Source: Lutibacter sp. A64 (GTDB lineage: Bacteria > Bacteroidota > Bacteroidia > Flavobacteriales > Flavobacteriaceae). From it: a DNA stretch of 64,000 bases. Under the pieces are notes generated by a model, which was not told where the DNA came from, did not search any database, and saw only the letters and a program-made list of their open reading frames with translations. The position numbers were made by a program, and so were the translations under genes. Shown one piece after another: positions 27,400-34,973 of the stretch (positions are counted from its first letter, which is position 1; each line of letters begins with the position of its first letter). The DNA lies in contig NZ_CP092487.1 of assembly GCF_022429565.1 (NCBI RefSeq), positions 2,808,001-2,872,000 on the forward strand, written 5' to 3'.

Positions 27400-28647
27400 T
27401 TAAATACTTTTTAAAGTATCAAAATTATTTTCTTGTTCTTCTGAAATTTCTTTTATAATTGATTTAATTGCATTTGTGGTATTATTTTGGTCAATAAGGT
27501 TATATGTATTTTCAGTAGAAAAATCAGAAAAACGAATATTTTGAAGTAGATTATGAGTAAAATCTGTCCATTTTCTATCAACAATACCCCAGCTTAAATT
27601 ATTTAAAACACTTATATATAAATTTTCACCTTCATTTGTTTTAAATGTAACTCCTATATTTACATCTTTATTATTGTGGGTTAATTCTGTAACTAATTTA
27701 ATTCTAGCGTCATTATTCTCAGGATATAAGCAAACGTTTTTATATCCATTAGATTTCAATTCATTTTTTAATTTTATTAAGAAGTCATCTACTGTATGCC
27801 ATTTAATATCTTTAAAGTTGTCAATGACATATCGTGTAGTTTCTAAATTAGTTGAATATAGATTTCTCAACTCGTTTAATTCCTTTTTTGGTATGTTTGT
27901 TTTGGTCATATTTTTAACTAAAATTAAATATTGATTAATAATTTTATTTAAGAAGTTATCATCTTTTGTAACTTCTAAACAGTGTTTTAGCCACTTAATA
28001 ATTTCATCTTTATAGTATATTTCTCTTACACCTACACTTTCAGGAATATTACCTTTACTTTTAGTGAAAGTATCTTCTTTTGGCTTGTTAAGTGTTAAAT
28101 AAAAAACATCAATTTTGTTGCTAATATAATCATGAGTTTCAAAGGTGATCTTTTCACTTTTATTAGCGCTTTTTTTTGGTGTTCCTTTAAGAATTGTATT
28201 ATAATAACGCTCTAATTGACCGATATATCCATCTACTACTTTTTCTTCTTCTTTATGATCGTGATTACTATCTTTTGCATAAATTTTATTTTCAATAACA
28301 ATTGCATGTTTCAATTTTTTATTGATTAATAGTATGTCAATCTCTTTAAATTCGGTTTTATTAAATTCATTTGGAATAACTACATAATCATCTAAAAAAT
28401 CTTTGTCTTTTTTTAGAACAATATCAAGAAACAATCTTGCAAATAAATCTCCTTTCATATGTCCAGAGTCTTTTGCTAATAAATAGGAAATAAAACGTGA
28501 ATGAAGGTTTACTTCATCATGTTCTTTATGTAAAGCATAAAATATGTTAAACCTGTCTTTATTTCTTTTTTCATCATATTTTTGTTTTAGTTTTTTTATA
28601 TTAGAAAGTAATACTTCTTGTTCTTTTAAGCTTGGAGCGTCTTTCAT
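27400..28647 (-). CDS. PD-(D/E)XK nuclease-superfamily protein (probably C-terminally frameshifted)
   Basis: 415 residues as it stands. The N-terminal half has the PDDEXK_4-like core: FYALHKEHDEVNLHSRFISYLL, then EIDILLINKKLKHAIVIENKI with D104, E119 and K121, and a downstream GYIGQLERYY helix with the usual glutamine. The C-terminal half (about 220-415) is helical with a beta segment and is unrecognised. The frame ends in a run of A residues, and about 42 more codons continue out of frame. It is the last gene of a three-gene set, 3 nt after its neighbour. Such nucleases are frequent in phage-defence cassettes; the substrate is unknown. Confidence 0.78.
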   Translation of the reverse strand: MKDAPSLKEQEVLLSNIKKLKQKYDEKRNKDRFNIFYALHKEHDEVNLHSRFISYLLAKDSGHMKGDLFARLFLDIVLKKDKDFLDDYVVIPNEFNKTEFKEIDILLINKKLKHAIVIENKIYAKDSNHDHKEEEKVVDGYIGQLERYYNTILKGTPKKSANKSEKITFETHDYISNKIDVFYLTLNKPKEDTFTKSKGNIPESVGVREIYYKDEIIKWLKHCLEVTKDDNFLNKIINQYLILVKNMTKTNIPKKELNELRNLYSTNLETTRYVIDNFKDIKWHTVDDFLIKLKNELKSNGYKNVCLYPENNDARIKLVTELTHNNKDVNIGVTFKTNEGENLYISVLNNLSWGIVDRKWTDFTHNLLQNIRFSDFSTENTYNLIDQNNTTNAIKSIIKEISEEQENNFDTLKSI

Positions 28648-28650
28648 TAT

Positions 28651-29370
28651 TTAATAATATTTAATTTCTCGTTCAAAGATAGTTTTAGGAATTTCAACGT
28701 TATTTTCAATCAGAAACTCTTTTTTTTCTATCCAATTTTTATTTTCATCTAGTTTGTAGTCGTACTTTGTTTTTTTTAAAATATTTTCGTCACTATCATA
28801 CTCTTTATTTGCTATAACATTTCCAAAAGTATCTGTTAAAGAGATCGTTTTTATTCGTTCAAAGCCATCGAATAAATACCATTCTACCATATTTTTATCA
28901 AGAAAGTAATTATACTTTTCTTTCCAATTTAGGCTGCCATCATCAAAATAATTATACTTTTCTATACTATTTTCTTCTAAATTATACTTTATAATATCTT
29001 TACCACCACTATCCCATTCCTCTATTGTATTTCCATTCTCTAAATGTTCAAATAAACATCTATCTATTAAGCAATCTTTGTCATCATAATATTTAAAGCT
29101 ATTAGCATAATTTCTTGAGTCATAAGAAGAAATTAATAAAGTTGTTCTTACTCCACGATTATCAAATGAAACTGCTTTTATTAAATTTCCATTTACATCA
29201 AAGTTATCTATACTCTTTTTGTCCATATAATAAAAGTTAACATCTTTTGTAAGCTCATTATTTTTATACATTAAACTATGTTTTACCGTTTTAGTAGATT
29301 TAACTTTTCTGTTAAGGTTGTTTTCTTTCCAGTTATATTTTTTAAATATTTCTATTAAATTTTTAAACAT
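28651..29370 (-). CDS. YD-repeat-like protein of unknown function, 239 aa
   Basis: No signal peptide, so probably cytoplasmic. From about residue 45 the chain is a series of beta-hairpin units with tyrosine, aspartate and asparagine turns (FDVNGNLIKAV, YYDDKDCLI, YNYFDDGSLNWKEKYNYFL, YDSDENILKKTKYDYKLDENKNW) ending REIKYY. This is the rhythm of small YD/RHS-like repeat proteins common in Bacteroidota, most of which are secreted; a cytoplasmic one in a nuclease cassette is unusual. It is 5 nt from the zinc-ribbon gene upstream and 3 nt from the nuclease gene downstream, so the three are one transcript. Confidence 0.68.
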   Translation of the reverse strand: MFKNLIEIFKKYNWKENNLNRKVKSTKTVKHSLMYKNNELTKDVNFYYMDKKSIDNFDVNGNLIKAVSFDNRGVRTTLLISSYDSRNYANSFKYYDDKDCLIDRCLFEHLENGNTIEEWDSGGKDIIKYNLEENSIEKYNYFDDGSLNWKEKYNYFLDKNMVEWYLFDGFERIKTISLTDTFGNVIANKEYDSDENILKKTKYDYKLDENKNWIEKKEFLIENNVEIPKTIFEREIKYY

Positions 29371-29375
29371 TATAA

Positions 29376-30074
29376 CTATAATTTATCAGTTACAGTTCTA
29401 AATTTATTATTCTCTAGTACTGATACTTCGATTCTTAGGTTTCCTTCTGAATCTACTATCAACTCATTACAATATTTACATTTGTTAGGTTTTGGTTCAG
29501 ATTTATTAATAATTTTTAAATTGAAATCATTACAATTTGTACAAGTGTATTGGTAGTAAATTAACTGGTTATTTCCAAAGGCTCCATTTCTATCAAAGAA
29601 TGTAGTATTATCGTTTTCTGGGGAAAAGTCTATTGAAATAAAATGTATATCACTTACTAACTCAAATATTTGTTGTTTTGATAACTTATTAAAGTTGTTT
29701 AAATGTATTATCATTTTTCTTATTTTGTAATTTTTAGAAATGGAGTATATATCTTTATGAAATTTATACTCTTTATAAGCTTGAGTTCTATATAAAGTAT
29801 TTAATTGATTAGCAATTTGTTTTGATTCTACGAGAATTAGTTTAAAGTTTAAAGATTCAATCTCTTCTATTTTAAATTTATCAGTTTCAATTATGTATAA
29901 ATCATTTTTATATATAACTTTTTTGTTAGTTGGTCTGCGTGTAATTTGATTATGAAAATAATGATAATTAGAGTTGTTAGTCGGTTTATTTTCAGGAACT
30001 TGATCAACAACAAATAATACTTCTTTGTGTGAAGAACTTTGGGTTTCTTTATTCATAGCTATTTTTTTTATCAA
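29376..30074 (-). CDS. Zinc-ribbon protein of unknown function, 232 aa
   Basis: First gene of the three-gene set. The N-terminal 50 residues are polar and probably disordered. Residues about 60-170 form an alpha/beta region (VIYKNDLYIIETDKFKIEEI and MIIHLNNFNKLSKQQIFEL). The C-terminal part has two CxxC pairs, CTNC and CKYC, separated by about 18 residues, a zinc ribbon. A second ATG six codons in (30056, MNKETQ) could be the true start. I do not recognise the family. The zinc ribbon suggests nucleic-acid or protein binding, perhaps as the sensor partner of the nuclease encoded last. Confidence 0.65.
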   Translation of the reverse strand: MIKKIAMNKETQSSSHKEVLFVVDQVPENKPTNNSNYHYFHNQITRRPTNKKVIYKNDLYIIETDKFKIEEIESLNFKLILVESKQIANQLNTLYRTQAYKEYKFHKDIYSISKNYKIRKMIIHLNNFNKLSKQQIFELVSDIHFISIDFSPENDNTTFFDRNGAFGNNQLIYYQYTCTNCNDFNLKIINKSEPKPNKCKYCNELIVDSEGNLRIEVSVLENNKFRTVTDKL

Positions 30075-30382
30075 AAATAAGGTTAGAAAAAGGATTACGA
30101 AACTTGAAAGAAGCCTTTTTTCAATATTGCACTATTTCTTAAACAAAACCAATTTGTTACGCTATTTATAGACAATAACTACACCTAATAATCATTTATT
30201 GACTCTACAATATATCTAAGAGTGTATTTATTATGTTTCGATAAATCTAATTCTAAAGCGAAATTTGTAAGTAGATTTTAATATCCATTTATAATAGATT
30301 TAAAATCCCTTCAACAAGTTGTTGCAAAATTAGCAACTACTACAATACAGTTGCAACTACAATTAATAATTGCCACAGCTAA

Positions 30383-30502
30383 TTACGATACGTTTTTTAA
30401 TTGATAATTATAAAAACCCATTAAAATAAAGGTTTTTTACTTGTTAATTACAATTAGCTAGACTTACAATTTGTAATTGCACTTAAAAAGTGTAATTACT
30501 AT
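30383..30502 (-). repeat. Left-hand copy of the inverted non-coding repeat flanking the three-gene unit
   Basis: Read on the minus strand it gives, in order, the same blocks as 27038-27140 read on the plus strand. It contains a clear hairpin, AAAAACC (30412-30418) with GGTTTTT (30431-30437). The 11-mer TGTAATTGCAC occurs exactly in both regions (27122-27132 and 30472-30482), though in the same orientation, since these half-sites also occur in both directions within each block. Confidence 0.5.
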
Positions 30503-30528
30503 AATAATTAAGTTGACAAAAAAATAAA

Positions 30529-30585
30529 AAACTCTAAAGCTATCGTCTTGAGGATTGAATCCAACAGCACTACACTTTAGAGTTT
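30529..30585 (-). terminator. Long-loop hairpin with T tract, terminator or small-RNA 3' end
   Basis: AAACTCTAAAG (30529-30539) pairs perfectly with CTTTAGAGTTT (30575-30585). On the minus strand the stem is followed by TTTTTTATTTTTTT-like sequence. The 35-nt loop contains its own inverted repeat around GGATTGAATCC. It lies 270 nt past the helicase gene stop, so it may end that transcript or be the 3' end of a separate small RNA. Confidence 0.5.
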
Positions 30586-30777
30586 ATTGTATTTTAAAGA
30601 GTTTCCCGAAAAATATTCTACAAAAAGAATTAATAGGTTTTTAAATGTTGTATTGTTGAAATTAAGATATAAACAATTGTAAATAAATAACTTAAACCTT
30701 AACAAGTATTCAACATTATGTCAACAATTAAACTTTCACAAAATAACTTTTTTTCAAGGTCTTTAATTGTTGCGCTT

Positions 30778-30841
30778 TTGTTGTATTAAAGTTGCATTAT
30801 AAAATACTGATATTTATATAATTACAACTTTAAATCAACAA
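30778..30841. repeat. Imperfect 19-bp inverted repeat beside the helicase gene
   Basis: Left arm 30778-30796 (TTGTTGTATTAAAGTTGCA) and right arm 30823-30841, which reads TTGTTGATTTAAAGTTGTA on the minus strand; they agree at about 16 of 19 positions, with a 26-nt AT-rich spacer. No T tract follows, so a terminator is unlikely. It is 13 nt from the helicase stop codon and could be a replication-protein or transfer-protein binding site. Confidence 0.45.
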
Positions 30842-30853
30842 ATCAACAGAATT

Positions 30854-32047
30854 TTATGTTTTTATAAAATCCTCTTTATTAAAAGTAAAATACCTTCCTT
30901 TTTGCTTAACTTCATCTGTAATAAAATCACCACTTATTGTTTGATGCGTTAAAAAATATTTTGGATAAGATCCATTTTTACTCTCCAAACCAAAATGATT
31001 TTTTAAAACCTCCGATATTTTTGAAGTTGATGCTCTTATATTACTTTTTGATAAGATTTCTAATAAATCACCCAAGGAATATTTTAACTCATCTACTTCA
31101 AACTTAATAAAGCTATCGATTAATATTTCTTCAATTTCTTTATTTAAATAGGTTTTATTTCCTTTAATTAATTTAGATAAGGCAACGGTGTAAATCTGCT
31201 CTTTACTAAACCACATTCTGGTTTTTTTAGAAGATTTAATTCTGCGCTGGTTTAAATAATTCATAAAATAAGGAAGCTCTTTTTCAAGGTCTTTTAATAA
31301 ATCTGGATTTTCATTTACATCAGGCAGCGTTGGAACTGTAAGCACCCAATACCTAATTTCATCCTTATCTACTATAATAAAATTCTCTTCATTATTAGAA
31401 CACAAAATAAATTTACCAAAGAAAAACCCTTCAGATTTATCTATACCTTTTGATTCGGTTTTAAAACTTTGTGCGGTGGATAAATTTTTAATCCGTTCGC
31501 TATCTTCTCTTTTATCCAGTAATACTTCATCAACTGCAATTATTAATTTTGAAGCCCAATCTGAATTAAATCGACTTCTAAAATCTTCATTTTTGTTAAT
31601 TGTCATATTACCTTGAAACACTAACTTTAACCAATTTAAAAAGGTTGTTTTACCTGTTTTTCGCTTTTCAGAAACTAAACATAAAATTGGCAACACCTGC
31701 GTTGGATGCTTCCATAAAATAGTTAAATAATCAATTCCTAAATTGTACTGCTCCCCAAAAATGTGTTTTAAAAATGCTTTGGTTTTTGGAAAATCTCCCA
31801 TTAAAAAATTGTGTTCAACTTTTTCAAACTCATTATAAAACCCCTTAATTTCTTGGTGGTAATTAGTGTGCGAAGGTATGCAACAAAAACCATCATATTT
31901 TTTAATTGTATTTAGTGCTTCTTTACCTTCATCCGTTATAATTTCACTCTTTTTCCATTTTAAAAGTGTATTATACGTATCTCCGCTACAAAGGGGCTTT
32001 TGTCCCTTTTTATAGTAATCTGTGCCTATTCTTAAATACTCACTCAT
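30854..32047 (-). CDS. P-loop (SF3/DUF5906-like) replication helicase of the element
   Basis: 397 residues. Walker A SEKRKTGKTT (126-135), Walker B with KLIIAVDEVLL (D173, E174) and a later conserved FILCSNNEENF segment. This pattern matches the helicase half of primase-helicases of phages and integrative elements; no primase domain is present. The C-terminal part (about 310-397) may be a winged helix (ILSKSNIRASTSKISEVLKNHF). It overlaps the 114-aa gene upstream by 8 nt. It probably lets the element replicate after excision. Confidence 0.78.
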   Translation of the reverse strand: MSEYLRIGTDYYKKGQKPLCSGDTYNTLLKWKKSEIITDEGKEALNTIKKYDGFCCIPSHTNYHQEIKGFYNEFEKVEHNFLMGDFPKTKAFLKHIFGEQYNLGIDYLTILWKHPTQVLPILCLVSEKRKTGKTTFLNWLKLVFQGNMTINKNEDFRSRFNSDWASKLIIAVDEVLLDKREDSERIKNLSTAQSFKTESKGIDKSEGFFFGKFILCSNNEENFIIVDKDEIRYWVLTVPTLPDVNENPDLLKDLEKELPYFMNYLNQRRIKSSKKTRMWFSKEQIYTVALSKLIKGNKTYLNKEIEEILIDSFIKFEVDELKYSLGDLLEILSKSNIRASTSKISEVLKNHFGLESKNGSYPKYFLTHQTISGDFITDEVKQKGRYFTFNKEDFIKT

Positions 32048-32384
32048 TTTTGTCTGATTTAATTGTAAGAGTTACTGGAATTAAACACCTATTTGGTTTT
32101 TTACTTTCTTTAAAATCAAACAATATTTTAAAGCCTGTTAAAGAAGTATCTTTTTTAAATGAACTATCCATTTCCTCTTGAATTACTTTCCAGTCGAATC
32201 TCGGATCACTATGTACTAGTTTTATAATCATTTTAATTCTGCCAATTGCAATATCTAATGATTTTGAAAGTACAAAGCTTCTATTATTGTCCATTTGTAT
32301 TCTGAGCAAATCACTTTCTAATTGTTCTAAATGATAAACTATATCACTTAAATAATTTTTGTTTTCGTTTTTTAAAATACCCAT
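32040..32384 (-). CDS. Hypothetical 114-aa protein of the element backbone
   Basis: Mostly helical N-terminal two-thirds (YLSDIVYHLEQLESDLLRIQ and VLSKSLDIAIGRIKMIIKLV) and a short beta C-terminus ending SDKNE. No recognised motif. It lies 3 nt after the HTH gene and overlaps the helicase start by 8 nt, so it is co-expressed with both and probably helps replication or excision. Intact and with codon usage like its neighbours. Confidence 0.65.
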   Translation of the reverse strand: MGILKNENKNYLSDIVYHLEQLESDLLRIQMDNNRSFVLSKSLDIAIGRIKMIIKLVHSDPRFDWKVIQEEMDSSFKKDTSLTGFKILFDFKESKKPNRCLIPVTLTIKSDKNE

Positions 32385-32387
32385 AGC

Positions 32388-32669
32388 CTATCTTCTTTTA
32401 GTTAATGAATATTTTGTAGCTTCACGTTGCAACTCATCTCTAGATGATTGTCTATTGCGTAATAACCACTTGTCTAAATCTTCTTTTTTAAAGAATATTA
32501 GTTTTCCTTCTGGTTTGTAAAAAGGTATATTATTAGTAGATGTATGTTTATACATTTTACTTTTTGAAATACAACAATACATACAAGCTTCATCAAAGTT
32601 GAATACTGTTTTTTGAAGAAATAAGTAATTTTTAATTTCTTCTAGTTTTTGGAAAATTTTTGTTTCCAT
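32388..32669 (-). CDS. Excisionase-like helix-turn-helix protein
   Basis: 93 residues. The central part (VFNFDEACMYCCISKSKMYKH, then IPFYKPEGKLIFFKKEDLDKWL) is the HTH_17 / MerR-like winged helix found in excisionases and small regulators of Bacteroidota mobile elements. A basic tail (RNRQSSRDELQREATKY) follows. Placed in front of the replication helicase and near the integrase, it is likely the element's recombination directionality factor or a transcription regulator. Upstream is a strong palindrome (32697-32712) that may be its operator. Confidence 0.78.
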   Translation of the reverse strand: METKIFQKLEEIKNYLFLQKTVFNFDEACMYCCISKSKMYKHTSTNNIPFYKPEGKLIFFKKEDLDKWLLRNRQSSRDELQREATKYSLTKRR

Positions 32670-32696
32670 TTTTTAATTTTTATGAATTAATAAAAT

Positions 32697-32712
32697 GGAA
32701 CGTGCACGTCCC
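32697..32712. promoter_or_regulatory. Palindrome upstream of the excisionase-like gene
   Basis: GGAACGTGCACGTCCC, with the perfect dyad ACGTGCACGT at 32700-32709 and outer GG/CC pairs. It is 28 nt upstream of the HTH gene start and is GC-rich in an otherwise AT-rich 150-nt gap. The rest of the gap (32713-32820) shows TGAAAACATCACATACGAG-like AT-rich sequence without a gene. Confidence 0.5.
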
Positions 32713-32820
32713 TTTACTTCCCTTGGGCCACTGCAAATGTGTAGGTTATTTTACTTTTTTTGATTTCAGTCATATGAAAACATCACATACGAGTCATTTG
32801 TGACGATTTATCATAATTAA

Positions 32821-33837
32821 TTACGATTTTCTCTCTTTAAAAGTTTCCTTTTTTATTAATTCTATAATATTTTCTGCTCTTAAAAGCATTGTTTTTTGTT
32901 TAGCAGATAGACTTAAATTTCTTGATTTCGGGTTAAATGGTGCAACTCTTTTACCGTAATTCGTACTAGTTATTATTTTTCCAGATTTATTTTTAAATAC
33001 TTTTGATTTCCCAATATTTGTATAGGTTAAATCGGTAAAAAATTCCATCAACTTAAAAAGTAATAATGCAGCTTCTTGAGGTGAGCAGGAAAATGTTATA
33101 AATGATTTGTGTTCATTATGATTTTTAAATAAGACATTTTCATAATCCTCAAATGATGTTTTATTTCCATCAATGTAATACTCAATAAAATCTTCATACA
33201 TAAGTCTGAAATCTTTTTTGTAATACTCAATAAGATTAAAATTCTTTACTTCATCTTTAATACCATCACTGGTACTTTTCTTATTTTGTAAATTTCTTTC
33301 AATTTTTTCTTCTATTATATAACTACTAGGGTATATTTGCCTGTGATATTTTTTAAAAATATCGCTGCTTTCTGAATAATTGCAATTCCTAATTATTTTA
33401 AACTCTGAAAAATCATTTAACTCAAACATCATTTTATAAACATTATACCAACAACTAAACCAAGAACTTACCCGTTTTGAAGCATCTAAAATAGCTAATT
33501 CATTTAATAGGTTTTCATATAGTTCTTCATTCATTTTAATTTTAAACTTTTTACATTCTGGTAAAATATGTTTTATATATAATCTATTTAAATTATTGTT
33601 TTGAATCAAAGAATAACGATTTTCAAATTTTCGGTAAATTGAACTTAAAGAGTTTCTTTTTATCTTAAGGTCAATTGTCTTTTCGTTTAGCAATCTCTTA
33701 CAATCATTATAAGCAAATGTTTCTGCATCACCTTCCTCTTTGCAATTTTTATATAAATCTTCAACCTCTTTTATAAAAGCATCTATATATTTTTTATACA
33801 AATCTTCGTAAATTAATTTAAAATCTTTTTCTTTCAT
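32821..33837 (-). CDS. Hypothetical 338-aa protein of the element backbone
   Basis: No recognised domain, signal or membrane segment. The chain is charged and largely helical, with a weak internal repeat: FKLIYEDLYKKYIDAF (about residue 6) resembles FRLMYEDFIEYYIDGN (about residue 212). A conserved-looking segment follows near residue 245 (FITFSCSPQEAALLLFKLMEFF), and the end is basic and helical (RNLSLSAKQKTMLLRAENIIELI). It starts 1 nt before the integrase stop, so it is translated from the same transcript. Its place beside the integrase suggests a role in excision control or transfer. Confidence 0.62.
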   Translation of the reverse strand: MKEKDFKLIYEDLYKKYIDAFIKEVEDLYKNCKEEGDAETFAYNDCKRLLNEKTIDLKIKRNSLSSIYRKFENRYSLIQNNNLNRLYIKHILPECKKFKIKMNEELYENLLNELAILDASKRVSSWFSCWYNVYKMMFELNDFSEFKIIRNCNYSESSDIFKKYHRQIYPSSYIIEEKIERNLQNKKSTSDGIKDEVKNFNLIEYYKKDFRLMYEDFIEYYIDGNKTSFEDYENVLFKNHNEHKSFITFSCSPQEAALLLFKLMEFFTDLTYTNIGKSKVFKNKSGKIITSTNYGKRVAPFNPKSRNLSLSAKQKTMLLRAENIIELIKKETFKERKS

Positions 33838-33838
33838 T

Positions 33839-34921
33839 TTAAAAATTTATATCTGGTAAGTTATCAATAGCTTCGTCTTTTAAGTTCTCAATGTAGTTTA
33901 AGTACTTAATTGTACTTTTAGTTGAAGTGTGTCCCATTGCATCAGCAACTGTTTTTAAATTTGCTCCATATTGTAGCAATTGACATGCAAAAGTGTGTCG
34001 CGCGCAATAAAAAGTTATATGCTTATCAATTTTAGCCCTTTCAACCCAATTTTTAATACACTTATTAATTGCATTTGTAGAAAGCGAGATGCCTTTTTCG
34101 TTTTTTAGGTTAAAAATCGGGGTTGATTTAGACTGCTTTTCTCCAATTAATTTAAGCAATCCATCTTTTAACTTAATTTCTACTTTTTGCTTTGTTTTTT
34201 CTCGTTTTGTTGTGAGTTTACCATTCGCTACATTTTTCCAAGTAAGTATTTTTATCTCTGCCAAACCAAGGCCTGTATAACACGCAAATAAAAATGCTTT
34301 TTTAGTTTCTTCGTTTCCACATTTAGTTTTAACCAGCACACCTAATTCATCCGTAGTTAAAATTTGTTTTTTTAAAACACTATCGCCAATAACTTTTCTA
34401 AATTTAATATTTTTTGTTGGGTTGTTAATTAGTAAACCTTTTAGTTCAGCACTTTTTAAGATTTTTTTAAATCTTGTAAAATAATTATGAGGTGTTTCTC
34501 CAGATAAATTACAATCATCAATCAAATAATCTTTAAACCCATACATAATTGTAGGTGTAATATGAGTAACTTTTAAATCATTATTATCTAAATAATCTTT
34601 AAAATGTTTTAATGATGCGTCAACCATTCTAACATCCTTTTTTTTATAATTAGCTATAAAATCATCGGCAAAATCGAAAAAAGAAACATCTTTTAAATGT
34701 TTAGGGACATAATTTGTAGTTTCAGTAAGTATTTCAATTTCTCTATTAGACCTAATTAGCTCGGCTAAATTTTTTTTATCTTTTACAACCTCTTTAGAGT
34801 CGCTTTTATATATTTTTATATCTAAAAACTCGTAATACCTTTTTTTACCGTCCTCCTTAATATCAAGAAAAAATTTTTTAGACCCTTTGCTTTGCTTTCT
34901 AATTCTTAGATTAACAAACAT
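33839..34921 (-). CDS. int: Tyrosine recombinase (site-specific integrase)
   Basis: 360 residues. An N-terminal arm-binding part, a SAM-like core-binding domain (about 75-170) and a catalytic domain with H301, R308 (FYCARHTFA), H331 (MGHTS) and nucleophile Y340 (STIKYLNY). At the first catalytic arginine, the motif reads TGLGLAEI with Gly219 where most integrases have Arg; the IntDOT-type integrases of Bacteroides elements also lack this arginine, as I recall. It is next to the tRNA att site and on the tRNA's own strand, so tRNA read-through could express it. Confidence 0.93.
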   Translation of the reverse strand: MFVNLRIRKQSKGSKKFFLDIKEDGKKRYYEFLDIKIYKSDSKEVVKDKKNLAELIRSNREIEILTETTNYVPKHLKDVSFFDFADDFIANYKKKDVRMVDASLKHFKDYLDNNDLKVTHITPTIMYGFKDYLIDDCNLSGETPHNYFTRFKKILKSAELKGLLINNPTKNIKFRKVIGDSVLKKQILTTDELGVLVKTKCGNEETKKAFLFACYTGLGLAEIKILTWKNVANGKLTTKREKTKQKVEIKLKDGLLKLIGEKQSKSTPIFNLKNEKGISLSTNAINKCIKNWVERAKIDKHITFYCARHTFACQLLQYGANLKTVADAMGHTSTKSTIKYLNYIENLKDEAIDNLPDINF

Positions 34922-34933
34922 GTTTTTTTAATT

Positions 34934-34955
34934 TTAGTACCATATTAGTACCAAA
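34934..34955 (+). repeat. Tandem 11-bp integrase arm-type site pair (tRNA-proximal end)
   Basis: TTAGTACCATA (34934-34944) and TTAGTACCAAA (34945-34955): the same 9-bp core, period and orientation as at 18540-18561. The pair lies 13 nt upstream of the integrase start, so integrase bound here could also repress its own gene, and 108 bp from the att core. Confidence 0.7.
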
Positions 34956-34973
34956 TATAAGAAAAAAAAGCAT

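Larger units (their letters stand above)
30075..30853. other. 780-bp non-coding region rich in repeats; candidate origin/regulatory region
   Basis: No coding frame can be supported on either strand. The region carries CAACAAGTTGTTG (near 30313), several TTGCAAC/GCAATT half-sites, the left copy of the inverted repeat (30383-30502), a long-loop hairpin with a minus-strand T tract (30529-30585) and a 19-bp-arm dyad (30778-30841) amid scattered TGTTG/CAACA boxes next to the replication helicase gene. This is the sort of region where an element's replication or transfer origin would lie. Confidence 0.5.

Noticed and set aside
30075-30853. Possible retron or other reverse-transcriptase-linked RNA
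   Set aside because: No reverse transcriptase gene is present in the element, and the hairpins do not show the retron layout.
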